Assembly: GCF_003400205.1 (NCBI RefSeq)
Contig: NZ_QUQV01000020.1
Coordinates: 1 to 54,165, forward strand
DNA from: Bacillus sp. HNG
GTDB lineage: Bacteria; Bacillota; Bacilli; Bacillales; Bacillaceae_L
Direction of reading: 5' to 3'
DNA length: 54,165 nt
The notes beneath the pieces are model-generated. The model was not told where the DNA came from. It searched no databases and saw only the letters and a program-made list of their open reading frames with translations. Position numbers and translations under genes: made by a program. Every line of letters begins with the position of its first letter. Within the stretch, counting starts at the first letter, position 1. Of this stretch, positions 18,793 through 28,300 are shown in pieces.

Positions 18793-19221
18793 TTATCCTC
18801 TTCTCGCTCCACGCCCACCACGTTTTGACTCAGTGTGACGCTTTAAGGAAGATAGACGATCTTCACTGTCCTTCAGAAAGCGATTCATTTTTTGTTCAAA
18901 GCTTTCAGTTTTGTTTTGATTACGTTGGTCGTTTCTGTTATTGCGTGGACCATTGTGTCGTGGACGTTGTGGTTGTTGTTGTTGTGTTTCTTTTGCTTTT
19001 TTAATGGATAAACCAATTTTTCCATCTTTCTCAACATTGATAACCTTGACCTCAACTTGGTCGCCAACTTTTAAATGCTCATTAATATCTTTAACATAAT
19101 TGTCAGCAACCTCACTAATATGGACAAGACCAGTTGAGCCCTCTGGCAGCTCCACAAACGCTCCGAAATTCGTAATACCTGTTACCTTCCCTTGAACCTT
19201 GCTGCCTACTTCGATTGACAT
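18793..19221 (-). CDS. yabR: S1-domain RNA-binding protein (YabR-like)
   Basis: A 142-residue protein with one N-terminal S1 domain (about 3-73): VGSKVQGKVTGITNFGAFVE, then TGLVHISEVAD and IGLSIKK. A basic, Gln/Arg/Asn-rich tail follows, suited to binding RNA. Its exact role is not established to my knowledge. It follows divIC in the conserved yabP-yabQ-divIC-yabR order. GGAGG precedes the ATG, at a distance of about 9 nt. Confidence 0.9.
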   Translation of the reverse strand: MSIEVGSKVQGKVTGITNFGAFVELPEGSTGLVHISEVADNYVKDINEHLKVGDQVEVKVINVEKDGKIGLSIKKAKETQQQQPQRPRHNGPRNNRNDQRNQNKTESFEQKMNRFLKDSEDRLSSLKRHTESKRGGRGARRG

Positions 19222-19302
19222 AAAAAAAATGCTCCTCCTTAAATTTGAAAAAAAATCAATTTATTATATTATACATAATTTAAAAATCAAGTGTCAATAA
19301 GA

Positions 19303-19677
19303 CTAAGACCCATCCCCAACTTTAAAGATGATTTCTCCTTCCTTAGATAGAAAATAATCCCTGCGAATTATTTTTTCGATATACTCATCACTGTTGAGTT
19401 TTACGACTTCCTCTTCAAGAAGAACTTGCTCATCCTTTAGTGCGGTGAGCTGCTCTTGTAATTGTTCCTTTTTTGCAGCCTTTTCATTCATCGTCTTATG
19501 TTGGGATACAACCATTGAAATGAGCCCATAGGAAATAATGACAACCAAAACGAAAAAGGCAATCAATCTTCTAATTAAGCCTTTTCGTTTGATTTGAATG
19601 GCTTCTTCTTGTTGTTTATATTTTTCCATATAGGTCGATTGTAATTGTGTTACATTTTTCTTTCGTACTGCACTCAT
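19303..19677 (-). CDS. divIC: Cell division protein DivIC (FtsB-like)
   Basis: A bitopic division protein of 124 residues with a cytoplasmic N-terminus, one membrane segment (about residues 34-56, RLIAFFVLVVIISYGLISMV), and an extracellular coiled coil (about 65-100, rich in Lys/Glu/Leu heptads). It ends with the FtsB-type YIEKIIRRDYFLSKEGEIIF. With DivIB and FtsL it forms the divisome subcomplex that activates septal wall synthesis. It lies 15 bp after yabQ. Confidence 0.95.
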   Translation of the reverse strand: MSAVRKKNVTQLQSTYMEKYKQQEEAIQIKRKGLIRRLIAFFVLVVIISYGLISMVVSQHKTMNEKAAKKEQLQEQLTALKDEQVLLEEEVVKLNSDEYIEKIIRRDYFLSKEGEIIFKVGDGS

Positions 19678-19692
19678 TGTAGAGAATGCCTC

Positions 19693-20328
19693 CTATTGTT
19701 TCCTTATCTTCTTCCACCATTTTATCAATATAGGTTTGATATTCTCTACCTTTTTCAAAAATCCTGCACATTTTCGAAAAATCTTTTCAACATTTTTCGT
19801 AACAGCGGATGGCATCAGCCTCCAGATCATGACTCCAATCCACTTTAGTGGGGCAAAACAAATTTTAACGATTATCCAGCAGATTTTAAGAAGGAGTCTC
19901 CCAAATACCAAAAGGACATTAAATATCCCCAAAAGAATCACAATAATAAGCTGATAGAGCATTTTTATGGGGCGAACGATGAGAAACTCTCCAGTTCGAA
20001 GTAAAAATTCATAAAAGCGTATAATAGCTTGAATAATATGTTCTAGTATCCTCACATACATTGTTTTTAAGAGGCTTTGGTATGCGGCAAATCCACATAA
20101 TATCGCGATAAAGACATAAAATCGCAGTTCACCCTCATTTACTAACAAAAGTGTATAAAAGAACAACAGGCCTTGTACAATCCAAAATAGAATGTCATTG
20201 ATAAAAACGAAGAAATACTTTCGTCTTGAACGTTTTAAAAAACGTTGATACGTGTCAAGAGAGGCTCCTAGCCAACCCCCCATGCAAATCATTGCAAGTA
20301 ATGTGTAAAATTGGGTTGACAAGGTCAT
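19693..20328 (-). CDS. yabQ: Sporulation membrane protein YabQ
   Basis: A 211-residue membrane protein with about four or five hydrophobic segments, beginning FYTLLAMICMGGWLGASLDT, and a basic C-terminus. In B. subtilis YabQ is made in the mother cell under sigma-E and is required for spore cortex formation. The start overlaps the yabP stop as ATGA, so the two are translationally coupled. The downstream neighbour is divIC. Confidence 0.92.
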   Translation of the reverse strand: MTLSTQFYTLLAMICMGGWLGASLDTYQRFLKRSRRKYFFVFINDILFWIVQGLLFFYTLLLVNEGELRFYVFIAILCGFAAYQSLLKTMYVRILEHIIQAIIRFYEFLLRTGEFLIVRPIKMLYQLIIVILLGIFNVLLVFGRLLLKICWIIVKICFAPLKWIGVMIWRLMPSAVTKNVEKIFRKCAGFLKKVENIKPILIKWWKKIRKQ

Positions 20329-20630
20329 CTAAATAACTTGCTAAAGAAACCTTTAGCCTTCTCCGTGGAGTGTTCGTCCAAATAGCTAATATCATAGACC
20401 CTTCCCTTGATTGATACAATGCCTTTTTCCACATCTAGATTTTTCATTTGCAGATTTTGGCCACGAATTGCTAGGAAGCCCATAACAGTTTCAAGTAAAA
20501 ACTCCTCATTATCAAAGCTTTCTACCTGTTTTACACCTGTTATGTCAAGAAGCTTGCGACTTCTCATAATCACATCATGCTCTTGTACGGTTCCTCTATT
20601 AGATGGTGTTCCATCATGATATTGGTTCAT
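20325..20630 (-). CDS. yabP: Sporulation protein YabP
   Basis: A 101-residue protein of the YabP/YqfC family, with the core HDVIMRSRKLLDITGVKQV and a C-terminal VSIKGRVYDISYLDE. In B. subtilis yabP is transcribed by sigma-E together with yabQ; yabQ is the one needed for cortex. No membrane segment is evident. A CATACATT sequence on the minus strand at 20684-20691 is a perfect sigma-E -10 element about 55 bp upstream. Confidence 0.93.
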   Translation of the reverse strand: MNQYHDGTPSNRGTVQEHDVIMRSRKLLDITGVKQVESFDNEEFLLETVMGFLAIRGQNLQMKNLDVEKGIVSIKGRVYDISYLDEHSTEKAKGFFSKLFR

Positions 20631-20683
20631 CTTTTAACCCCCACATTCATACTTTGGTAAAATAACCAATGGTTTAATAGTAA

Positions 20684-20691
20684 AATGTATG
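20684..20691 (-). promoter_or_regulatory. Candidate sigma-E -10 element for yabP-yabQ
   Basis: CATACATT on the minus strand matches the sigma-E -10 consensus CATACANT. No convincing -35 lies 14-15 bp upstream (the nearest is TTCTAAA). It also forms part of an 8-bp inverted repeat, ATTCATAC (20645-20652) / GTATGAAT (20687-20694), which could give the leader a hairpin. Confidence 0.45.
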
Positions 20692-20737
20692 AATTTGTGG
20701 TGGAATTTAGAACAAGCCTTACTGAGATTATCGAATA

Positions 20738-20998
20738 TTACGCTTCTACTTTTTCCTCTTTCACTACAGAGTAAAGCTTATTGGCATCTTCTTTTTTTGT
20801 TGTTTCTTGAAGATCCTCAATTTTAACAGTTACAATTTTCTGGCCAAAACGGATGGTTAACTCATCCCCGATTTTCACATTGCTGCTTGCTTTTGCAGCT
20901 AGGCCATTAATCAAGATTCTCCCCTGATCTGCAACCTCTTTTGCTAGAGTACGCCTCTTAATTAATCGGGAAACCTTCAAAAATTTATCCAGTCGCAT
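20738..20998 (-). CDS. rqcP: S4-domain ribosome quality control factor RqcP
   Basis: An 86-residue protein that is essentially one S4 RNA-binding domain: MRLDKFLKVSRLIKRRTLAKEV, then GRILINGLAAKASSNVKIGD. It was long annotated as HslR-like YabO. In B. subtilis RqcP binds 60S-like obstructed 50S subunits with RqcH and supports alanine tailing of stalled peptides. It stands downstream of mazG, separated from it by structured repeat copy 1. AGGTGAAGGT precedes the ATG. Confidence 0.93.
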   Translation of the reverse strand: MRLDKFLKVSRLIKRRTLAKEVADQGRILINGLAAKASSNVKIGDELTIRFGQKIVTVKIEDLQETTKKEDANKLYSVVKEEKVEA

Positions 20999-21016
20999 CT
21001 ACCTTCACCTCTTTCT

Positions 21017-21230
21017 ATCAAATGCGCCTTGGCGTATTTGCGCCTGATTTTAGACCCACAGGAAGTGGCGTTCTTAGTCTTCGTTCACTTTATCGGGCAT
21101 TTACTGGTAGTTGCTCTCCTAGAGGGCTTAATACCAGTTAATGCGGGAAAAACTTCCTTTGAAAAATCATGGCATCCGCCAGAGGCTCTATAACTTTATT
21201 CAGTGGGAGCTCCTACTGAATAAAGTTATA
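21017..21230 (-). repeat. Structured intergenic repeat, family 1, copy 1 (mazG-rqcP)
   Basis: Read on the minus strand it opens with a 16-bp hairpin arm pair (21189-21204 / 21215-21230), then the GCCTCTGGCGGATGCCA core, a long variable part, and a closing hairpin of the GGCGCATT/AAATACGCC type next to the rqcP ribosome binding site. The first arm contains the mazG stop codon and its last sense codon. The variable part holds a fused PU-like module, CCCACAGGAAGTGG plus CGTTCTTAGTC, and a second hairpin with arms GCATTTACTGGTA / TACCAGTTAATGC. Confidence 0.85.
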
Positions 21231-22674
21231 GTCCGTTTTGTTTGGCTTTCTCCCAGATGGCATCGAGTTGATCAAGGGTTTGCTCTTCAAACGTTAACCC
21301 TTGTCTTCTGAGTTCTTCTTCTATAAATTGAAAACGTCTTGCGAACTTCTGATTGGTCATCGCAAGTGCTTCTTCTGGGTCAAATTTGTAAAATCTCGCG
21401 ATATTGGCTAAAGCAAATAGGATATCGCCGAATTCTTGAACAGCATCTCCTTTTTGTTTCCCAGCTACCGCTTCCTTGTATTCTTGTATTTCTTCAAAAA
21501 CCTTTTCCCACATAGGTTCGACAGCATCCCAGTCAAATCCTACCTTGGCAGCCTTTTTTTGATACTGCACGGCCTTCATTAAACCTGGCAAGCCCTTTGT
21601 AACTTCATCTAAAATCGACTTTTCTTCAGCAACATTGCCTTTTTCCATTCGTTTAATTTGCTCCCAATTGGTCACGACTTCCTCTGCTGTATCAGCTGTT
21701 ACTTCTCCAAATACATGTGGGTGTCTTCGAATCATTTTTTCGGAAATTCCACGAATGACATCATCAATGGTAAACATTCCTTCATCCTCACCAATTTGGG
21801 CGTGAAGGAGAATTTGAAGAAGCACATCCCCTAGCTCTTCTGCTAAATGGTCATCATCTGCACTGTCGATTGCATCAAGAACCTCATAGGCTTCCTCTAG
21901 CAAATATTTTTTTAACGACTCATGGGTTTGTTTTTGATCCCACGGACATCCGCCAGGGCCTCTTAAAGCTGCAATAATTTTTCTAAAGGTACGAAAATCA
22001 TGGTAATGCAACCCTTCCTCTTTCGCGGGCGGGACATAGACGCTTGTCAGATTATTCACTTCGACCCCTCTATCTAATTCATATAGAGGAACTTTCGTGA
22101 TTTTTTCATCCTTACTACCCGCTGCAGTTACGATATACACTTCATACTCATCAGGTAATTGCTCCATTAATGTTAACTTCACATTTGATGCAATGTATTG
22201 GTCATACACCTGACAGATGATGATGTGCTGGGTAAGCTGTAGTTCATCTTTTTCAAAGGATAAGGCATCAAGGAATTGAAATCCTTCGATTGGATCAATC
22301 TTCAACGACGCCAATAACGGGTCAATAAAGCTTTGGCCACCCTCAATTTGGATCTGAAGAGTTTCATCTTCAAGTAAAAGTTGAGTTGTCTTTTCTGCTA
22401 CCATTGGATGTCCCGGTACGGCATAGACAATATCCTTTGTTTTCGCTTCATCTTTTAAAATTGCAACAATTTCATCATAAACTGACTCAAACTGCTCATG
22501 CTTTTCATAAATCTCATCGAACGATTGATAGGAAATTCCCTCTGCTTCTAATTCCTTAATGACAGGATGCTCCTTCGTCCGAAGAAACAAATGTTCCGTT
22601 GCTAAAAGTTTACGATAGATGCCTAGTGGAAGCTGTGATAAATCTCCCGCTCCTAATCCGATAACTGTAATCAT
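21226..22674 (-). CDS. mazG: MazG-type nucleotide pyrophosphohydrolase with tetrapyrrole-methylase-like N-domain (YabN)
   Basis: A 482-residue fusion protein. The N-terminal part (about 1-220) resembles a SAM-dependent tetrapyrrole methylase (MITVIGLGAGDLSQLP, VYAVPGHPMVAEK). The C-terminal part has two MazG repeats, with LRGPGGCPWDQKQTHESL and the metal-binding EEAYEVLDAI and ELGDVLLQILLHAQ. The MazG part hydrolyses NTPs to NMP and pyrophosphate for housecleaning; the role of the N-domain is unclear. The start overlaps the yabM stop by 4 bp (ATGA). Its last two codons lie inside the stem of repeat copy 1. Confidence 0.94.
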   Translation of the reverse strand: MITVIGLGAGDLSQLPLGIYRKLLATEHLFLRTKEHPVIKELEAEGISYQSFDEIYEKHEQFESVYDEIVAILKDEAKTKDIVYAVPGHPMVAEKTTQLLLEDETLQIQIEGGQSFIDPLLASLKIDPIEGFQFLDALSFEKDELQLTQHIIICQVYDQYIASNVKLTLMEQLPDEYEVYIVTAAGSKDEKITKVPLYELDRGVEVNNLTSVYVPPAKEEGLHYHDFRTFRKIIAALRGPGGCPWDQKQTHESLKKYLLEEAYEVLDAIDSADDDHLAEELGDVLLQILLHAQIGEDEGMFTIDDVIRGISEKMIRRHPHVFGEVTADTAEEVVTNWEQIKRMEKGNVAEEKSILDEVTKGLPGLMKAVQYQKKAAKVGFDWDAVEPMWEKVFEEIQEYKEAVAGKQKGDAVQEFGDILFALANIARFYKFDPEEALAMTNQKFARRFQFIEEELRRQGLTFEEQTLDQLDAIWEKAKQNGL

Positions 22675-24296
22675 ATTCTTTTCCCCCTCTTAAGTAACCT
22701 AATAAAAAAGGTTCCTTTTGATCCTATTGGGATTTCCGAGAGCTCTACTTCCGTAAATACGCTCCCTCTTAAAATAAAAAATAGATAGGTCAACCCTCCG
22801 ATAACAACAGAGGATAATGCTTCAAAGCTTGCAAATGTTCGAGTTTCTCCTAGTACCGGAAAAAGGTGATGCAAGACCCATGAATAACAAAAAATAACGA
22901 ACGCCATGGCACCTGTTGCAAAAAGGACATGATAAACAAATTTCCAATTGCCCAGTACCCCTGGTAGCTTCCTTTTTACGATCATCATTTGTATAACTGC
23001 AATTACCCCAAAAGCAAACAAAGTTGCAGCGGCTGCCCCACTTGTTTCATATGTAGGGATAAGGAGCAGATTAAGAATCCATTTTAATAGCATTCCACCT
23101 ATAATGACAATGGCAGGGATAAAAGGATGACCTAGCCCTTGTAAAATCGCAGTAATGGATTGCGATAATGTCGTAAATAAAATCGAAAAACCGAAGACCA
23201 TTAAGACATTTGTTCCATGGTCATTTCGAAATAGCATAATATTGGTTGGCTCTAGAACACAAGCAAGTCCTACTGCCGCCCCAAGTCCCACAACAACACT
23301 TAAACGGAATGTTAAATCGACCTTTTTTTGAATAAAGGCCATATCGTTTCTTGCCTTTGCACTTGCGATTAGTGGGACAAGTGATAACGCCAAGGATGTA
23401 GCCACTATTGTTCCAAGCTGAAGCAAAGGCTGACCTCTATCATAAATTCCTTTTACCTGTTTTGCCGCCTCCTCATCCATTCCACCGGAAACTAACAAGG
23501 AATACACAGTGAAGGAGTCGACCAACTGAAAAAGAATTAACAATAACGCACTGATACAAATCGTCATTCCTTGAGTGAAAAGAATTTTGACAATCTCCAT
23601 TGTGTGAATGGAAGCTTTTTTGTAGAGACGTTTTTGATCGACTTTCTTCCTTTTGAGTAAATAAAACAACAGTACGGATATTGCTGCAACCCCACCTGTA
23701 ACTGAACCAAATATCGCCCCCGCTCCTGCCTCATATACTCCATAGCCATAATCCAAGAGTATAAATGACATGAGCAGAATGGTGACAACGCGAATCAATT
23801 GTTCCGTTACTTGTGAAACGGCAGTTGGAATCATATTCTTATGACCCTGAAAATACCCACGAAAGACAGAAATAAACGGCAGGAGTAAAAAGGAAAAGGA
23901 AATCACCTTTATTAGGGATGAAAGCTCTTTGTCACCCATCCAACCGGCAACCACTTCTGCCCCCCAATATAAAAAACTAAATAGGACAATCGCCATTCCG
24001 AGTAATGTCAGTAAAGTGATATAAAGTATTTTCACAACTGATGCTTCATCCTGTTGTTCCAACTTTTCTGCAAGAAGCTTTGAAATAATCACTGGAAATC
24101 CATATGTCGAAAACACGAGGACAATTCCGTAAATCGGATATGCCTGTTGGTATATGTAAAAGCCGATATCCCCCGCAATATTTTGATATGGGATTCGGTA
24201 GCCTGCACTTAGTATCTTGGTGATCAACCCGGCAAGGGTAAGGATAAATGCCCCTTCCCAAATTCGTTTTGACCGCTCTACGGATTGGACGCCCAT
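22671..24296 (-). CDS. yabM: MOP-superfamily polysaccharide/lipid transporter, SpoVB/MurJ-like (YabM)
   Basis: A 541-residue integral membrane protein with about 13-14 predicted helices. It starts with GAFILTLAGLITKILSAGYRIP, the typical first segment of Wzx/MurJ/SpoVB flippases, and later carries RGYFQGHKNMIPTAVSQ. In B. subtilis YabM (ShoC) is a non-essential member of this group. It probably flips a lipid-linked sugar precursor; the substrate is not known. GGAAGGAG precedes the ATG. Repeat copy 2 lies immediately upstream of that site. Confidence 0.92.
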   Translation of the reverse strand: MGVQSVERSKRIWEGAFILTLAGLITKILSAGYRIPYQNIAGDIGFYIYQQAYPIYGIVLVFSTYGFPVIISKLLAEKLEQQDEASVVKILYITLLTLLGMAIVLFSFLYWGAEVVAGWMGDKELSSLIKVISFSFLLLPFISVFRGYFQGHKNMIPTAVSQVTEQLIRVVTILLMSFILLDYGYGVYEAGAGAIFGSVTGGVAAISVLLFYLLKRKKVDQKRLYKKASIHTMEIVKILFTQGMTICISALLLILFQLVDSFTVYSLLVSGGMDEEAAKQVKGIYDRGQPLLQLGTIVATSLALSLVPLIASAKARNDMAFIQKKVDLTFRLSVVVGLGAAVGLACVLEPTNIMLFRNDHGTNVLMVFGFSILFTTLSQSITAILQGLGHPFIPAIVIIGGMLLKWILNLLLIPTYETSGAAAATLFAFGVIAVIQMMIVKRKLPGVLGNWKFVYHVLFATGAMAFVIFCYSWVLHHLFPVLGETRTFASFEALSSVVIGGLTYLFFILRGSVFTEVELSEIPIGSKGTFFIRLLKRGKRI

Positions 24297-24316
24297 CGCC
24301 CATCTCCTTCCCTCAA

Positions 24317-24450
24317 ATCAAATACGCCTTGGCGTATTTGCGCCCGATTTTTTTTCGAGCAAGCTCGAAAAATTTCCTTTGAAAAATCGTGGCATCCGCC
24401 GAAGGCTGTAACTTTATTCAGTTGGGTTAAAGTCCCAACGAATAAAGTTA
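24317..24450 (-). repeat. Structured intergenic repeat, family 1, copy 2 (spoVT-yabM)
   Basis: A compact copy. On the minus strand: hairpin TAACTTTATTC (arms 24440-24450 / 24409-24419, with inner GTTGGG/CCCAAC), core AGCCTTCGGCGGATGCCA, then CGATTTTTC pairing with AAAAATCG, an internal CGAGC/GCTCG hairpin, and the closing AAATACGCC/GGCGTATTT hairpin. It ends just upstream of the yabM ribosome binding site. Unlike other copies it does not overlap a stop codon; spoVT has its own terminator before it. Confidence 0.88.
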
Positions 24451-24514
24451 CTAATTTCCAGTGTATTATAACATACTTAATGTTCTACGTTGGACAATTC
24501 CTCCCTAACGGAAG

Positions 24515-24541
24515 AAAAGGCAGCTACAATAGCTACCTTTT
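24515..24541 (-). terminator. spoVT terminator
   Basis: Stem AAAAGGCAGCTA (24515-24526) / TAGCTACCTTTT (24530-24541) with a 3-nt loop. On the minus strand a short T-run follows. It is 22 bp after the spoVT stop. Confidence 0.85.
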
Positions 24542-24562
24542 CCATCTATTCATGCTTTTATA

Positions 24563-25099
24563 TTACTGTTCCATCTGACGCGCTAGGAATCCAGCTGCAG
24601 TTTCGACTGCTTTTTGTTCTACTTCTCCAAGCGCTTTTTCTTTTGATAGAATTACAACTGCACCTATTGGATCTCCGTTTGCAATGATTGGACCGATTGT
24701 ATATGATGAGATTGTTTCATCGGCACCCTCAACGATGGATACTTGGCGTTCTTCTGTTTCTAAAATAGAAGACCTATCCTCCATCGCTTTTTCGACTAGC
24801 TCACTAATATTTTTATTTAAGTATTCTTTTTTTGAGCCTCCTGCAACCGCAATAAATGCATCACGGTCACAAATAAGTACTTGATGCCCAAGGCTATCAA
24901 AAAGAGCCTCTGCATATTCCTTTGCAAAATCACTTAGTTCACTAATCGGAGAATATTTCTTTAAAATGACCTCACCATCTCGATCAACGAAAATCTCTAA
25001 TGGATCTCCTTCTCTAATACGTAGCGTTCTGCGGATTTCTTTTGGGATAACTACTCGACCTAAATCATCAATTCGACGAACAATTCCAGTTGCCTTCAT
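24563..25099 (-). CDS. spoVT: Stage V sporulation protein T
   Basis: Transcription regulator of sigma-G-dependent genes in the forespore. The 178-residue protein has an N-terminal AbrB-type swapped-hairpin DNA-binding domain (MKATGIVRRIDDLGRVVIPK) and a C-terminal GAF-like domain (about 60-175). The N-terminus is closely similar to AbrB in this same window. A sigma-G promoter lies about 100 bp upstream (25197-25226). Confidence 0.96.
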   Translation of the reverse strand: MKATGIVRRIDDLGRVVIPKEIRRTLRIREGDPLEIFVDRDGEVILKKYSPISELSDFAKEYAEALFDSLGHQVLICDRDAFIAVAGGSKKEYLNKNISELVEKAMEDRSSILETEERQVSIVEGADETISSYTIGPIIANGDPIGAVVILSKEKALGEVEQKAVETAAGFLARQMEQ

Positions 25100-25196
25100 T
25101 CTTATGATGCCTCACTTTCATCTGATGATTAAAGAATAGTGGTGATTAATGTACAATTTGTCTGGATTTGAATAAATCACCATTTGTTGTTGAGTT

Positions 25197-25226
25197 TAGT
25201 ATCTTACACCAACAGAGTTCTATTCA
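25197..25226 (-). promoter_or_regulatory. spoVT sigma-G promoter
   Basis: On the minus strand TGAATA (25221-25226), a 17-nt spacer and GATACTA (25197-25203) match the sigma-G consensus (GNATA and CATNNTA) at all but one position. This agrees with forespore expression of spoVT in B. subtilis. Confidence 0.7.
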
Positions 25227-25331
25227 CGATGATCGTGATTTTTCATCAGAGGGAAAATTAACCATACATCAGAACTATAGGTCACTCAGACTTTGGTATT
25301 ATTCGTCAAATTGTTTTGCTAGACCAATTAG

Positions 25332-28300
25332 TTAAACCGCATTTACATTTTCCTTTTTCACATCTTGTAATCCTTTAACCATATCATGGATTATACCTAG
25401 CCATTGGTTTACATCTAGTCCTTTTGTTTGGATGACAATTTTCAATTTACTGCCTTCCATCCCAAGACCAACCATTCGGCCAAATGTATTCCCTAATTTA
25501 AAGATCTTTCCACCATCAATGTGACTGCTTGCTTCTTCAGATAAAAGAATTGTAATCTCTTGTTTAACCTGTTTAATTGAGATGACTTGCTCTGCTAATG
25601 CATACACCTTTATTTTGGCTATCTTAAATAGATAGTCCACCTCAACAGGATATTCACCAAAACGATCAACCATCTCTTCTTGAAGTTCTTCTACATCCTC
25701 CATTGAAGAGATACCTCTAAATCGCTTATACATATCAATTTTTTGGCGACCATCTGAAATGTATGCATCTGGAATATACGCATCCACTTCAACGTCAATT
25801 TCCACACTCGTTTGTTTTACAGCTGCCGGATCCCCCTTACGTTCCTCAATTGCCTCTTTCAGCATTTGTGAGTAAAGGTCAAATCCAACAGAATCTATAA
25901 ACCCATGCTGTTGGGCTCCTAAAATATTTCCTGCACCACGAATTGATAAGTCGCGCATCGCGATTTTAAATCCTGAACCGAGTTCTGTAAATTCCTTGAT
26001 TGCTTGCAGTCGTTTTTCGGCGACTTCATTCAATACCTTATCCTTCCGGTACGTAAAATACGCATATGCTACACGATTCGAGCGTCCTACACGACCTCTA
26101 AGCTGATAAAGCTGTGAAAGCCCCATTCGGTCCGCATCCTGAACAATCAATGTATTCACATTTGGAATATCGACACCTGTTTCAATAATAGTTGTCGTCA
26201 CAAGGACATCATATTGACCATCTAGGAAATTTAAAATCACTGATTCAAGTTCATTCTCAGTCATTCTTCCATGGGCATACGCAATCCTTGCATCAGGAAC
26301 CAGCATGGAGATTTCTTCTGCCTTTCGCTCGATATCCTCTACACGGTTATATAAAAAGTATACTTGGCCATCTCTTGCCATTTCCCGTTCAATCGCTTCT
26401 CTTATTAGTTCTCCATTGTATTCAACCACATAGGTTTGCACTGGGAACCGATTTTCAGGTGGCGTTTCAATGACAGACAGGTCGCGAACACCTAGCATGG
26501 ACATGTGAAGCGTCCGTGGGATCGGTGTAGCCGTCAATGTGAGTACATCTATATTCGCTTTTAATTGTTTGATTTTTTCCTTATGTGTAACGCCAAAACG
26601 TTGTTCCTCATCAATAATTAAAAGACCTAAATCTTTATACGTAATATCTTTAGATAAGAGACGATGTGTACCGACGACAATATCAATTGTTCCTGCTTTT
26701 AGCCCTTTCATAACCTCTGTTTGCTGCTTCTTGGAACGGAAACGACTTAATTGTCCAATTGAAATCGGAAAGTCTTGGAACCTTTCACGGATGGTTTCAT
26801 AATGCTGTTGCGCCAAAATGGTAGTTGGCACTAGGAAGGCAACCTGCTTTCCATCCATAATCGCCTTAAATGCTGCACGAATTGCAACCTCTGTCTTTCC
26901 ATAACCTACATCTCCACAAAGGAGACGATCCATTGGACGCTCGCGTTCCATATCCTTTTTAATTTCATGGATCGACCTTAGCTGGTCCTCTGTTTCTTGA
27001 TATTGGAAAGAAGCTTCAAATTCTCTTTGCATTTCTCCATCTGGAGAGAATGCAAATCCCTTACTTGCTTCACGCTCCGCATATAGCTTAATTAAATCTT
27101 CCGCAATATCCTGTACCGACGATTCAACTTTCTTCTTAACACGTTTCCAGTCAGTACCACCTAATTTGTAAATCTTCGGTTCCTTGCCTTCAGAGCCAAC
27201 ATACTTTTGTACCTGTTCAATTTGATCTACAGGCACGTAAAGTTTGTCGTTCCCTTGATAGCGAATATGCAAATAATCTTTATGAATTCCATTGATCTCT
27301 AATGTTTCAATTCCCAAATACTTTCCAATCCCGTGGTTGATGTGAACAACATGGTCTCCAACATGCAATTCGGAATAGCTTTTGATCCGCTCAGCATTTG
27401 AAAGCTTTTGCTTTCGCTTGGACTTTTGCATTTTTTTCTTAAAAAGCTCTTCCTCAGTGATGACTGCGATTCGTTGTAATGGCAATTCAAAACCATCCTG
27501 TAAATCTCCAAGCATGATTTGTGCTTTACCTAGCAAAATATCTCCATCCGTTTTACTAGGAATTGCTTTCATCTCATAGTCAGACAAGACCTGCTCCAGT
27601 TTTTTCACCCGCTCCTCATTTGAACCGATGAAAATAACAGAGTAATTCCCTTTTTGCCAGCGTTCAAGCTCTGTTTTTAGAACATGCATTTGACCGTGGA
27701 AATTTTGCATCTGTTTACAGGACATATTTAAAATGTTCTGTGGACTCGTATGCGGCACATGTCTAAGAAATAAAGATAAATACACATAAGGATTGGTGGA
27801 TTGTTGGAGAAGCTTTGTAAACGAATGTGACAGAGTCATATTATGAATGATCTCACCTTTTGATAAAAGACTTATCACCCATTCGGCTTCTTCTTTATCT
27901 AGACTTTCTGCCATCTCCTGGATTCTACTAATTTCATCTAACAATACAAGCCCATTTGTAGGTAGATAGTCTAGCAAACTAGCAGGCTGGTCGTAGATGA
28001 GAGATAGATATTTGAACATTTGCTGCAAAGTTTGCCCATTTCTCAATTGTTCAAGCTCGTAAGAAATATTCTCTACAAACAGTTCTTTCACTTTTTCATC
28101 CTTAACCTTTTTTAAGCTTTTCGCTAAACCTTCTTCTAATGCACTTGCACCTTTTTTCAAATGTGTGGGCGTCAATAGAATTTCAGTTGCGGGTCCGAGC
28201 ACAACCGTGTTTATTTTTCCTTGTGAACGCTGATCTTCAAGTGAGAATGTGCGGATTGAATCTATTTCCGTATCAAATAACTCAATCCTTACTGGATTTT

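Noticed and set aside
18756-19004. Plus-strand open frame opposite yabR
   Set aside because: Antisense of the low-complexity Gln/Arg tail of yabR, giving runs of Val; a composition artefact.
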